DNA from: CAYJAD01 sp964371505 | GTDB lineage: Bacteria > Desulfobacterota > Desulfovibrionia > Desulfovibrionales > Desulfovibrionaceae | DNA: 11,772 nucleotides | Direction of reading: 5' to 3' | NCBI GenBank assembly: GCA_964371505.1 | Contig: CAYJNG010000077.1 | Location: 1 to 11,772 of the forward strand | Part shown: one piece after another, positions 1 through 6,367 of the stretch | How positions within the stretch are numbered: the first letter of the stretch is position 1 | Layout of the letters: every line of letters begins with the position of its first letter | Translations under genes and position numbers: made by a program | The notes under the pieces: model-generated | What the model saw: the letters and a program-made list of their open reading frames with translations, nothing else | What the model was told of the DNA's origin: nothing | Databases searched by the model: none

Positions 1-359
1 TTGACTCCTCTGAACAAGCTTTCTATGTAGCTGGTTCTATGGCCATTAAGGACGCCATTGCTAAGGCTGCTCCTGTACTTCTTGAGCCCATCATGGACGT
101 TGAAGTAGTAACACCTGACGACTTCCTTGGTGACGTTATGGGCGACCTTAACGGCCGTCGTGGTCGCGTACAGGGCATGGAAGCTCGTGGTACTGGTGCA
201 CAAAGCGTGCGCGCTCAAGTGCCTCTTTCTGCCATGTTTGGTTATGCTACTGACCTTCGTTCTAAGACTCAAGGTCGTGCAACATTCAGCATGCAGTTCC
301 ATCACTATGAGAAGGTTCCTGCTGCTATTGCTGAAGAAATCCAAAAGAAAAAAGCATAG
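1..359 (+). CDS. fusA: Elongation factor G, C-terminal part (5' end outside window)
   Basis: This is the 3' end of the gene for EF-G, the GTPase that drives ribosome translocation. The reading frame is open from base 3 (the first two bases finish a codon) and gives 118 residues ending in TAG at 357-359. The visible part is the end of domain IV and all of domain V: it starts DSSEQAFYVAGSMA, runs through VVTPDDFLGDVMGDLNGRRG, the most recognisable EF-G segment, and ends in a lysine-rich tail. The GTPase domain lies outside the window. No rpsJ or tuf follows; the next gene is argJ after 556 bases, so this copy is not joined to downstream str-operon genes. The last coding bases, including the stop codon, form the left arm of a long hairpin (353-480), and a strong terminator follows at 509-542. 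The identification is secure; whether the genome has a second fusA cannot be seen. Confidence 0.96.
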   Translation, partial: DSSEQAFYVAGSMAIKDAIAKAAPVLLEPIMDVEVVTPDDFLGDVMGDLNGRRGRVQGMEARGTGAQSVRAQVPLSAMFGYATDLRSKTQGRATFSMQFHHYEKVPAAIAEEIQKKKA

Positions 360-480
360 CGTTATAAAGCGCAATCTGCTTTGTCAGAAAGAAAATCCAG
401 ACAGCTTATGTATGTCTTTATACACTGCGCTGTCTGGATTTTCTCTCTTCCTCGCATCTCACGCTTTCTAACGCTATGCT
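353..480. repeat. Two-tier hairpin repeat element, copy 1
   Basis: A 128-base structured element. Outer arms 353-370 and 463-480 pair over 18 positions with one mismatch (365/468). Inner arms 391-404 and 430-443 pair perfectly over 14. An apical stem TGTAT/ATACA (409-413/420-424) has a six-base loop. Unpaired segments GCAATCTGCTTTGTCAG (371-387), the apical CTTATGTATGTCT (405-417) and TTCCTCGCATCTCAC (448-462) recur almost unchanged in copy 2 (581-706), while outer and inner arms differ in sequence but still pair. The left outer arm contains the fusA stop codon. It looks like a dispersed proteobacterial hairpin repeat or a structured RNA; I cannot name the family. Confidence 0.75.
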
Positions 481-508
481 GAGGCTGTGTGAATATGAGG
501 AAATATTT

Positions 509-542
509 AGGGCTCTGTTGCAAAACAGAGCCCTTCATTTTT
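509..542 (+). terminator. Rho-independent terminator after fusA
   Basis: A perfect 11-base-pair stem (509-519 with 524-534) has a GCAA tetraloop of the GNRA type and is followed by TCATTTTTA. It lies about 150 bases after the fusA stop and beyond the first hairpin repeat, so the fusA transcript should include that repeat in its 3' UTR. Confidence 0.9.
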
Positions 543-546
543 ACCC

Positions 547-575
547 TTGCATAGGCTGTGCCCCTTTGATATATG
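547..575 (+). promoter_or_regulatory. Weak candidate sigma-70 promoter for argJ
   Basis: TTGCAT (547-552) and TATATG (570-575) are separated by 17 bases. The element lies after the fusA terminator and just before the second hairpin repeat. If it is used, the argJ transcript would carry a leader of more than 300 bases containing that repeat and the 54-base palindrome. Both boxes match the consensus poorly, so this is only a suggestion. No better promoter for argJ was seen in 543-915. Confidence 0.25.
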
Positions 576-580
576 CTTAG

Positions 581-706
581 CAAGCTGTTGAAAAACAGCA
601 ATCTGCGTTGTCAGCGCAAAAAAGCCAAAGAGCTTATGTATGTCTAATACGCTGCGTATCTGGTTTTTTTCCGTTTCCTCGCATCTTACAATTTTTGAAC
701 AGCCTG
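581..706. repeat. Two-tier hairpin repeat element, copy 2
   Basis: A 126-base element with the same plan as 353-480. Outer arms 581-595 and 692-706 pair at 13 of 15 positions. Inner arms 618-627 and 661-670 pair over 10 with one G-T wobble (624/664). The apical stem 637-641/647-651 again reads TGTAT, with a G-T closing pair where copy 1 has A-T. GCAATCTGCGTTGTCAG (598-614), CTTATGTATGTCT (633-645) and TTCCTCGCATCTTAC (675-689) match copy 1 with about one change each. The outer ends read CAAGCTGTTGAAAAA and TTTTTGAACAGCCTG, resembling short transposon-like inverted ends, so a non-autonomous mobile origin (MITE or REP type) is possible. Confidence 0.75.
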
Positions 707-830
707 CTTAAAATTGACTTTTGTAACAGACTGTTAGTGCTTTACACGCATACTCTTGTGCGGTGGAGTAGCACCATACAAAGAACTAACTCTTGCCGCC
801 GTGAAAAATTTTTGAAGGGTGGATGGGGGG

Positions 831-884
831 TGTGGGGGGAAAGAGGGAAACTTTTTTTAAAAAGTTTCCCTCTTTCCCCCCACA
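831..884. repeat. Perfect 54-base palindrome upstream of argJ
   Basis: Arms 831-856 and 859-884 are exact reverse complements over 26 base pairs with a two-base centre. The left arm begins TGTGGGGGGAAAGAGGG and runs into a T tract; the right arm is its complement. It ends 32 bases before the argJ start. Neither side is followed by a clear T run, so it is not an ordinary terminator on either strand, although such a stem in an RNA leader would strongly affect transcription or ribosome access. It may be a terminator/antiterminator, a leader stem, or a cruciform-forming repeat. Confidence 0.9.
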
Positions 885-915
885 AAAACTATTTTATACT
901 ACAACAGGATTTACC

Positions 916-2106
916 ATGGCTTTACCTAAAGGTTTTAGAATTGGCACTGCCAACGCGCAATTTCGTCGTGCGCAACGTGATGACGTTGCCATTATGATTT
1001 CCGATGTGCCTTGCTCTGTGGCAGGGGTTTTTACCACCAATGCTTTTAAAGCGGCTCCCGTGCTTGAGTGTGAACGCATCTTAGCTTTAGATGATGCCGA
1101 TGTGCGCGCCGTGCTGGTCAATTCTGGTCAGGCCAATGCTTGCACAGGCGACGAAGGCCTTGCAAACTGTAAGGAAACCTTGCGCCTTATGGCTGAAGTT
1201 GTGCAAATGCATCCAGATCAAATATTACCCATGTCCACGGGTGTGATTGGTAATCATCTTATTATGGATTTATGGCCAGAGGCTACCCGTATGTTGGGAG
1301 AAAGCCTTGGCACCAAAGATGAAGAACATTTTACCAAAGCCATGATGACCACCGATGCTTTCCCTAAATTTTGCGACCGTGAAATTGAATTAAGCACAGG
1401 CACCATTCACCTTGCCGGTATGACCAAGGGCGCTGGGATGATTTGCCCCAATATGGCCACCATGCTTGCCGTTGTGGCGTGCGATGCCGGCGTGGATAAA
1501 GCTTTATGGCAAAAGCTTTTTGTGGATGCTGTAAATGTGACTTTTAACCGCGTGACGGTGGATGGTGATACTTCCACCAATGATACAGTGTTAGGTTTTG
1601 CCAATGGCGCATCGGGTATTCGCGTAAGCGAGGCAGACAGTGCAGACCTCACCATTTTACGTGAGGCCTTGGAAGAAATTTTAGGATCTCTTGCCTATAT
1701 GCTCGTGCAAGATGGCGAGGGCTCTTCTAAAGTAATTCGTATTGAAGTAGAAGGCGCTGCTAGTGACGAAGACGCCGAAAAGGTGGCACGCACTGTGGGG
1801 CATTCGCAGCTAGTGAAAACAGCCATGTACGGACGTGATGCCAACTGGGGCCGTATTATCGCCGCTGTGGGACGTAGTGGCGCTAGCTTTAACCCCAATG
1901 ATGTACGTATGTCTTTGTGTGGTGTGGAGCTATTTATTGCCGGACAACCCACCAAGGGAAATCATGATGCGGCTTTAGAGGAACCTTTACGCGGTCGTGA
2001 TGTGACCATTAATATAGGTATGGGAAGCGGTAAAGGGACTTATGTGCTCTTAGCTTCAGACTTATCGCACGATTATGTGACCTGTAATGCAGATTACAGA
2101 ACATAG
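916..2106 (+). CDS. argJ: Glutamate N-acetyltransferase / amino-acid acetyltransferase ArgJ
   Basis: ArgJ transfers the acetyl group of N-acetylornithine to glutamate (cyclic arginine synthesis); bifunctional members also use acetyl-CoA. The product has 396 residues, near the family's usual length. The signature KGAGMICPNMATMLA spans 171-185; Thr182 is the expected nucleophile freed when the precursor self-cleaves between Ala181 and Thr182 into alpha and beta chains. STG at 107-109 fits the oxyanion-hole segment, and the C-terminus SHDYVTCNADYRT is typical. The start at 916 was chosen because CAGGA lies six bases upstream and the protein then begins in the usual way (MALPKGFRIG); an in-frame extension to 823 would translate the palindrome at 831-884 and is unlikely. 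It stands alone, without other arg genes. Mono- or bifunctionality cannot be decided from sequence alone. Confidence 0.96.
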   Translation: MALPKGFRIGTANAQFRRAQRDDVAIMISDVPCSVAGVFTTNAFKAAPVLECERILALDDADVRAVLVNSGQANACTGDEGLANCKETLRLMAEVVQMHPDQILPMSTGVIGNHLIMDLWPEATRMLGESLGTKDEEHFTKAMMTTDAFPKFCDREIELSTGTIHLAGMTKGAGMICPNMATMLAVVACDAGVDKALWQKLFVDAVNVTFNRVTVDGDTSTNDTVLGFANGASGIRVSEADSADLTILREALEEILGSLAYMLVQDGEGSSKVIRIEVEGAASDEDAEKVARTVGHSQLVKTAMYGRDANWGRIIAAVGRSGASFNPNDVRMSLCGVELFIAGQPTKGNHDAALEEPLRGRDVTINIGMGSGKGTYVLLASDLSHDYVTCNADYRT

Positions 2107-2128
2107 ACGTATTTTTTATTGATAGTAT

Positions 2129-2165
2129 AAAAAAGCATGGAAAGGTGTACTTTCCATGCTTTTTT
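2129..2165. terminator. Bidirectional terminator between argJ and the convergent small gene
   Basis: A perfect 16-base-pair stem (2129-2144 with 2150-2165) has a GTGTA loop. Its ends are A and T runs, so it works as an intrinsic terminator in both directions: for argJ on + and for the small secreted-protein gene on the minus strand. Its minus-strand side starts only 10 bases after the TAG at 2176-2178, which supports that TAG, rather than the earlier TGA, as the end of that gene. Confidence 0.92.
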
Positions 2166-2175
2166 CTTTTATATA

Positions 2176-2571
2176 CTAAGGAATAACTGTAATACTTATG
2201 GTTTGCACATCCAGTGCATTGTGAATGCCGGCGCCTCAGGCATCTTGCAGCATAAAGCCAGAATTTACCGTAAACGCGTAATCACCGGCCTTTTTAAAGC
2301 GAATGGCAGAAGCTGGATAGCCTTCAATGAGCATAAAATCTTCTTGGGGGCTGGTGGAAGTGTTTATTTTTACACTGGGTATGGCGTTATCTGGCAAAAT
2401 GGATGTCATATGTACTTCTACATAGGCTGTTTCGCCTACCTTCACTTGCCGAGGATATTGTATTTCTGCACTAAGCACTAATTCTTGACTTTGCGCTGTG
2501 AGCGGTACATGCAAGATAGCTGTGCTCAATAGAAAAAGTGCAGCATATATAAAGCGAAAAATATTTTTCAT
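2176..2571 (-). CDS. Small secreted Ig-like protein with in-frame TGA; candidate selenoprotein
   Basis: The family is not recognised. From the ATG at 2571, 111 residues are encoded before an in-frame TGA (2238-2236); the same frame then gives 19 more codons, GAGIHNALDVQTISITVIP, to TAG at 2178-2176. Read as selenocysteine, the product is 131 residues with Sec112. Residues 1-26 form a signal peptide (MKNIFRF, a hydrophobic core, then LTA before QSQ), so it is exported. The rest alternates like beta strands of an Ig-like fold, and VQTISITVIP would supply the last strand, missing if translation stops at TGA. A hairpin suited to a bacterial SECIS lies 22 bases after the UGA. The start at 2571 was preferred over ATG 2616, which sits inside a terminator stem; the ribosome site is weak. 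The alternative is a gene truncated by a nonsense mutation. The gene is confident, the Sec reading moderate. Confidence 0.6.
2204..2238 (-). promoter_or_regulatory. Candidate SECIS hairpin with its UGA
   Basis: Reading the minus strand, UGA (2238-2236) is followed by a stem UGCAC/GUGCA (2218-2214 with 2208-2204) closing a five-base loop UGGAU (2213-2209). The loop starts 22 bases after the UGA and has G at its second position. Known bacterial SECIS elements have a small apical loop with an early G at roughly this distance within the coding region. The stem is only five pairs, and a competing stem GCAUU/AAUGC overlaps it, so this is a candidate. Confidence 0.4.
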
Positions 2572-2585
2572 GGTAGACTCGTAGG

Positions 2586-2622
2586 AAAGCCATGGGAGGA
2601 AAAATTTTCTTCCCATGGCTTT
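2586..2622. terminator. Hairpin terminator between the membrane-protein gene and the small secreted gene
   Basis: Arms 2586-2602 and 2606-2622 form a 17-pair stem with one G-T wobble. On the minus strand it follows the stop of the 749-residue gene by about 15 bases and leads into CTTTCC, a poor T tract; on the + strand it leads into CTTTTTA. Its minus-strand end is 15 bases before the start codon of the small secreted gene. It probably ends or attenuates the upstream transcript. No separate promoter for the small gene was recognised in the 66-base gap. Confidence 0.7.
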
Positions 2623-2637
2623 TTAGGTATGAGTAAA

Positions 2638-4887
2638 TTATAAGCTTGTGGTGTCTAAGTTTTGCGGTGCGCTTTCTGGGGCCGTATTTTCCTCCAAGGG
2701 CGGTTGCACTTGCGGTGTGGTAGAAGGCGGTACCTCGTTTAACGAAGGCGTTTGTTCTACTGGGCTTGCTTCTTCAGGGCGTTTTTCTTCCGTCGTAGGC
2801 AATACCGCTGAGGAAGGCGTTTCTTGAAGCTCTGGGCTTACAGGCTCTACAGACTCTTCTGTGGAGGGTACAGTGTCTTCTGCTTTAGGCTCTGGAGCCG
2901 TAATAACAGGAGTGGGGCTTGGGTTAAGCTCTGTATTTTCTCCTTCTAGAGGGGCCACAGGAAAGTCACCCACAGGATGCGTGGGCATGTGCGGGGCTAT
3001 GCTTGGCGGTAAGGTGCCAAGACCGCCACCTAGAGCATGCTGTACGGCACCATGCCCCACAAGGGAAGGTGCCACAAAGCCAATCATGGGTTGCACGGTA
3101 AAGACAAAAAAGAGTGCCATAACCATGAGTGCTCCCTCAGGGAAGGCGCGCTTTGTAAACCTTACCAATAAGAGCGCAGAAAGAATGAACACCGCGGATA
3201 AAATGGGTAGTCCCTTTAAGCCGTGCAGCATTCTTGTAATATTTTCTGCTAGGTACGGTGTCCAAAAAGATGCCGTGGCTGGGATGCTTATGACCGTGAT
3301 GATAATACCACAGACAAGTAAACATATGGCCAGTAAGAGGAAAAAGACGTTACTGCCAAGGCGCGATAAATGGCACACTGTTTTGGCAAGTATAAGTGCT
3401 AAAACAGGGACTAAAGGCACCACCGTAAAGAGAGCGTCTGTTTTTTGGAAAACAATACAAGCCATGCCTATGAAAGCCACAAAATATAACCACGTGGGGC
3501 CGGAATTATCCTTGCGAGAGGCTTTGAGGCTTCCCCAAGCATTTCCCAATACTTTGGGCCAAGAGGCAAAGAGGGGCACAATTACCCATGGTAAGAGGCC
3601 AAAAGCAAGAAATACGAGTGCCCATGGTGTAGGTACAGGCCAATAAGGCGGCATAAAAGGAGCTATGCCTTGCAGCATGATGGCATCAAGGGCTGTGGCA
3701 TGTTCGCTACCCAAAATAGTGAAGACTAACCACAGAGCAAAGCTAAGAATAAGTACGCCAAAGCCAATGACAGCGTCCAATTGATGCGCTCTACTAAAGG
3801 TACCGCGCCATATAATTAAAAGAATGCTGGCTAAAATCGTCGTCCATAAGGGAAGAAAACCACCCGTGAACGTGGCTAAAGCTAAAAAGAGAAAGCCAAA
3901 TATAAAGGAAAAAGGAGCAACTTCTTTGGTCCAAGCTTTAAAGAGAAGGGCAAGAGCAAAGCTAAATAAGCCTGCGGTGAGCATTTCTGGCCCCACCATA
4001 TGCATGAACACAAGAAATAGAGGACAACTTAAAAGAAGCAATCCGGCGGCAAAAGAGCCATTTTTTCCAAGATTTGTACTTACAGCTAAGGTGTAACCAC
4101 CGGCAAGAGCTATAAGCGCCGTTATGGCAGAAAGCACTGGCAAGTATATGCTGTCTGGCAAGGGCAGCAAATCTACTAAAGCCATGAACCAATAGTAGCC
4201 GGGCAGTGTGGCGCCCAAGGCCTCAGAAGCAGGCGGTACCAGCCATTGCCCTGCGGCTTGCATCTTAGTGTAAACGTCTATATGGGCCAGTTCCACCGGA
4301 AAATAAACTGAAGGCAGCCAAATACTGGCGAGAATATGCAAAGCAAAAAGCAGTAAAAGATACAAAGGGGCAAGGCTGCTCATATGCGCAAAAGATTTGG
4401 CGGCAAACCCCATTACAGGCTGAGGCTGTGGGGCCTGTTGTTCTTGTGGTTTTTGCTGATCTTGTGGCCTTTGCTGATCTTGCTGAACGCTTGTATCATC
4501 GGCAGCGGCGGTAGGGGATGCGGCTTCACTTTCCACCGTGGTACTGCCCATGGTGGAAAAGCGCCCTTTAGCTGTATTGGCAGGGGGCGTTGCGCCAGCC
4601 TCTGCTTGGGCAAAGTTTATGGGCGCTGTAATGGGCTGCTGCTCAGGTTCACTTTTTACTTCTTCCGCGTGCTGCGCTTGTTCGGCACCTTCTGTGCTTG
4701 CGGTTATGAAAGTGCTCGCGGAAACATCTGCACCTGCTTCAGATGATATATTCTGTGCATCTGTGTTAGCATCTGCAGTGGCAGAGGGTGCAATGTGCTC
4801 TTCACTGGGGGCAAGCGTAGGCTCTTCTCCCTTGGTGCTGTCTGTGTTTACAGAGGCCTCAGGGGTGTTTTTTTTATCTTCTGTCAT
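2638..4887 (-). CDS. GT-C-like (ArnT/PMT-type) polytopic membrane protein with long disordered tails
   Basis: 749 residues in three parts. Residues 1-165 are acidic, rich in Ala, Thr, Glu and Gln, with a Gln/Pro tract at 135-158 (QQDQQRPQDQQKPQEQQ). Residues 172-607 hold about ten or more hydrophobic helices. Residues 610-749 are rich in Pro, Glu, Ser and Thr. The start of the membrane part, VELAHIDVYTKMQAAGQWLVP (198-218) then LPGYYWFMAL (228-237), resembles the first loop of ArnT/PMT-2 glycosyltransferases (acidic residue, helix, GxW, then a P-x-YYW segment), which move sugars from lipid carriers in the inner membrane. The usual acidic catalytic pair is not obvious (E199 and D204 are candidates), so donor and acceptor are unknown. 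The start is well set: AGGAAGG lies just upstream of the ATG. A non-catalytic relative is possible. Confidence 0.7.
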   Translation of the reverse strand: MTEDKKNTPEASVNTDSTKGEEPTLAPSEEHIAPSATADANTDAQNISSEAGADVSASTFITASTEGAEQAQHAEEVKSEPEQQPITAPINFAQAEAGATPPANTAKGRFSTMGSTTVESEAASPTAAADDTSVQQDQQRPQDQQKPQEQQAPQPQPVMGFAAKSFAHMSSLAPLYLLLLFALHILASIWLPSVYFPVELAHIDVYTKMQAAGQWLVPPASEALGATLPGYYWFMALVDLLPLPDSIYLPVLSAITALIALAGGYTLAVSTNLGKNGSFAAGLLLLSCPLFLVFMHMVGPEMLTAGLFSFALALLFKAWTKEVAPFSFIFGFLFLALATFTGGFLPLWTTILASILLIIWRGTFSRAHQLDAVIGFGVLILSFALWLVFTILGSEHATALDAIMLQGIAPFMPPYWPVPTPWALVFLAFGLLPWVIVPLFASWPKVLGNAWGSLKASRKDNSGPTWLYFVAFIGMACIVFQKTDALFTVVPLVPVLALILAKTVCHLSRLGSNVFFLLLAICLLVCGIIITVISIPATASFWTPYLAENITRMLHGLKGLPILSAVFILSALLLVRFTKRAFPEGALMVMALFFVFTVQPMIGFVAPSLVGHGAVQHALGGGLGTLPPSIAPHMPTHPVGDFPVAPLEGENTELNPSPTPVITAPEPKAEDTVPSTEESVEPVSPELQETPSSAVLPTTEEKRPEEASPVEQTPSLNEVPPSTTPQVQPPLEENTAPESAPQNLDTTSL

Positions 4888-4954
4888 ACCTTCCTCTCCA
4901 TGGTCATATTTTAACCTTAGGATTGTGTTCTATGCGCAGGCATAGTGTACATTA

Positions 4955-4985
4955 AATAAAGAAAAGGGAAGCCTAACGCCTCCCT
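4955..4985 (-). terminator. Intrinsic terminator after mazG
   Basis: On the minus strand, AGGGAGGC and GCTTCCCT (4985-4978 with 4972-4965) form an eight-pair stem with one wobble and a GTTAG loop, followed by TTTCTTTA. It starts 10 bases after the mazG stop. It separates cvpA-mazG from the large membrane-protein gene. The remaining bases up to 4887 hold a possible -10 box (TAAAAT on the minus strand near 4908-4913) but no convincing -35. Confidence 0.8.
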
Positions 4986-4995
4986 AAGAAAAATA

Positions 4996-5781
4996 CTACT
5001 TCTTTTCTGCTTCTTTTACTTCGTTCCAGAGGGCGTCTTTGTCGTCAAGTTCCAAGGCAACAAAGTCTATATTTCTTTCGCGAGCGAGAGCCTCCATGGC
5101 TTCAAAGCGTCGTAAAAAGCGCATGGCGCTTAAGTCGAGAGCTTCGCTGGCCTTAATACCTTTACGGCGACCAAGCTCCACAAGGGTAAAAAGCATGTCG
5201 CCAAGCTCATGGGTTTGGGCTTCTTTGTTATCACCTTGGGCCACGTCAATCCATTCTAGCCATTCTGCTTCCACTTGCTGTTCTACTTCTTGATCTTCAG
5301 GCCATGTAAAACCTACACGCGAAGCTTTGGAGTGTAAACGATACGCTTTGATAAGCGGCGGTAAGGAGCGCGGTAAAGAGTCAAATACGCCCTTGGCTTT
5401 TCCCTCTTCATCTTGCTTTTCAGCGCGCTTAATGGCTTCCCAAGCTTTGAGTTGCTCATCCATACTGTCAAAGGTCGTTTCCGCAAATACATGCGGGTGA
5501 CGACGTACCATTTTTTCAGCACTCATGTTAAGTGCTGTTTCTAAAGAAAAATCACCTTTATTTTCATAAAGTTTGGCAATATGTAGTAAAAGAAAAGCCA
5601 CATCGCCCAGCTCTTCGCATACGTCTTTGCTTTTTCCTTGACGAATGGCGTCTACCAACTCATGGCTTTCTTCAATAACATAGTCTGCCAAAGACATGGC
5701 CGTTTGTTCTTTATCCCAAGAGCAGCCGTCAGGGCCTATGAGTTTTTCTAAGACGGATTGTAAATTTTCAAGAGCTTTCAT
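4996..5781 (-). CDS. mazG: Nucleoside triphosphate pyrophosphohydrolase MazG
   Basis: MazG hydrolyses NTPs or dNTPs to the monophosphate and pyrophosphate in the cytoplasm and is thought to clean aberrant nucleotides and limit (p)ppGpp. The 261 residues hold two MazG domains, as in the long enterobacterial type. Domain 1 (1-115) begins with LIGPDGCSWDKEQT and carries the metal-binding EESHE (37-41) and EELGD (56-60), then RRHPHVF (93-99). Domain 2 (about 140-245) carries KASRVGFTWPE (152-162) and HELGDMLFTLVELGRRKGI (191-209). Residues 118-130 are a charged linker. The start at 5781 has AAGGAAG upstream. The gene follows cvpA by 26 bases on the same strand and most likely shares its promoter; a terminator lies just after its stop. 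Confidence 0.96.
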   Translation of the reverse strand: MKALENLQSVLEKLIGPDGCSWDKEQTAMSLADYVIEESHELVDAIRQGKSKDVCEELGDVAFLLLHIAKLYENKGDFSLETALNMSAEKMVRRHPHVFAETTFDSMDEQLKAWEAIKRAEKQDEEGKAKGVFDSLPRSLPPLIKAYRLHSKASRVGFTWPEDQEVEQQVEAEWLEWIDVAQGDNKEAQTHELGDMLFTLVELGRRKGIKASEALDLSAMRFLRRFEAMEALARERNIDFVALELDDKDALWNEVKEAEKK

Positions 5782-5807
5782 GTGCTTCCTTTAGATAGCT
5801 ATAAGGG

Positions 5808-6293
5808 TTAAGAGTTAATACTAAAGAATTCGTGTGGTATATAGGCACGAATATTTTCAATAAAGTTTGTTAAATAAGGGAGGAGGAAGGAATCTTGTAA
5901 AAAGTTTGCATTACCAAAAAAGCGCTGAATAATGAGGGTAAGGATGCTACAAAGCACAATGGCTTTTACAAGGCCCAGCATAAAGCCTGCCAGTTTATCT
6001 GCCCAAGGCAGCATGGCCAAAGTAAGTATGGACTGCAATATGACAGCGCATAATCCTGCAAGGATATTCGTACCCATAAAAATAATTATATAAGCTGCAA
6101 TGGTACGCCATACTTCGCCATCTATAAGTGTGAGGTGCTGGCTTAAAAGAGGGTGATATGTATAGGCAAGCCATAAACCACCTATAAGGCCTATAAGGCT
6201 AAAAGCTTCTTTACAAAAGCCGCGCATGAGCCCAGATAAAGAAAAATACGCAAAAATTATTGCAATGATGATGTCAAAAAAGCTAAATGCCAT
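5808..6293 (-). CDS. cvpA: CvpA family inner-membrane protein
   Basis: CvpA-family proteins are small four-helix membrane proteins first linked to colicin V production and since to envelope stress tolerance; the biochemical role is not settled. The 161 residues show helices at about 4-22, 29-47, 63-88 and 99-123. The family's loop between helices 1 and 2 is clear: LSGLMRGFCKEAFSLIG (19-35), with the conserved Arg-Gly-Phe and Lys-Glu. The C-terminal 35 residues are more polar and contain no obvious domain. The start at 6293 is supported by AAGGAGT upstream. It is the first gene of a two-gene operon with mazG, and a good promoter lies 26-55 bases upstream. The length is normal for the family. 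Confidence 0.92.
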   Translation of the reverse strand: MAFSFFDIIIAIIFAYFSLSGLMRGFCKEAFSLIGLIGGLWLAYTYHPLLSQHLTLIDGEVWRTIAAYIIIFMGTNILAGLCAVILQSILTLAMLPWADKLAGFMLGLVKAIVLCSILTLIIQRFFGNANFLQDSFLLPYLTNFIENIRAYIPHEFFSINS

Positions 6294-6319
6294 ACAAGAC
6301 TCCTTAAAAGTATCTCAGT

Positions 6320-6348
6320 CTTATAGCAGAAGCTTGAAAAGTAGACAA
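6320..6348 (-). promoter_or_regulatory. Sigma-70-type promoter for cvpA-mazG
   Basis: On the minus strand, TTGTCT (6348-6343), a 17-base spacer and TATAAG (6325-6320) form a good promoter; the bases before the -10 read TGC, an extended -10 motif. A transcript would start near 6313, about 20 bases before the cvpA start codon and its ribosome site. Confidence 0.6.
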
Positions 6349-6367
6349 GTCTTGCGCTTTTAAGAAG

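Noticed and set aside
371..689. Two-unit CRISPR or tandem repeat
   Set aside because: The copies are long, about 228 bases apart, imperfect and hairpin-shaped, with a terminator between them; there is no repeat-spacer regularity and no cas gene.
714..742. TTGACT as a -35 box for argJ
   Set aside because: No acceptable -10 box at 15-19 bases downstream.
756..781. Small hairpin that at first looked like part of a tRNA or T-box
   Set aside because: Only a broken ten-pair stem with a six-base loop; no tRNA arms, T-box sequence or CCA-like end around it.
823..915. In-frame N-terminal extension of ArgJ by 31 codons
   Set aside because: It would translate the 54-base palindrome into a Gly/Lys/Phe-rich stretch unlike any ArgJ start, while ATG 916 has a ribosome site and the typical N-terminus.
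2572..2616. Earlier ATG (2616) for the small secreted protein
   Set aside because: It lies inside the terminator stem, has no ribosome site, and would put 15 residues in front of a clean signal peptide.
2861..3646. 261-codon open frame on the + strand opposite the large membrane-protein gene
   Set aside because: It is antisense to a convincing 749-residue gene with a good ribosome site, has no recognisable protein features, and its content follows from the codon bias of the real gene.
4538..4945. 135-codon open frame on the + strand, Ala/Ser/Cys rich
   Set aside because: It is a mirror of the low-complexity N-terminal tail of the membrane-protein gene and has no ribosome site.
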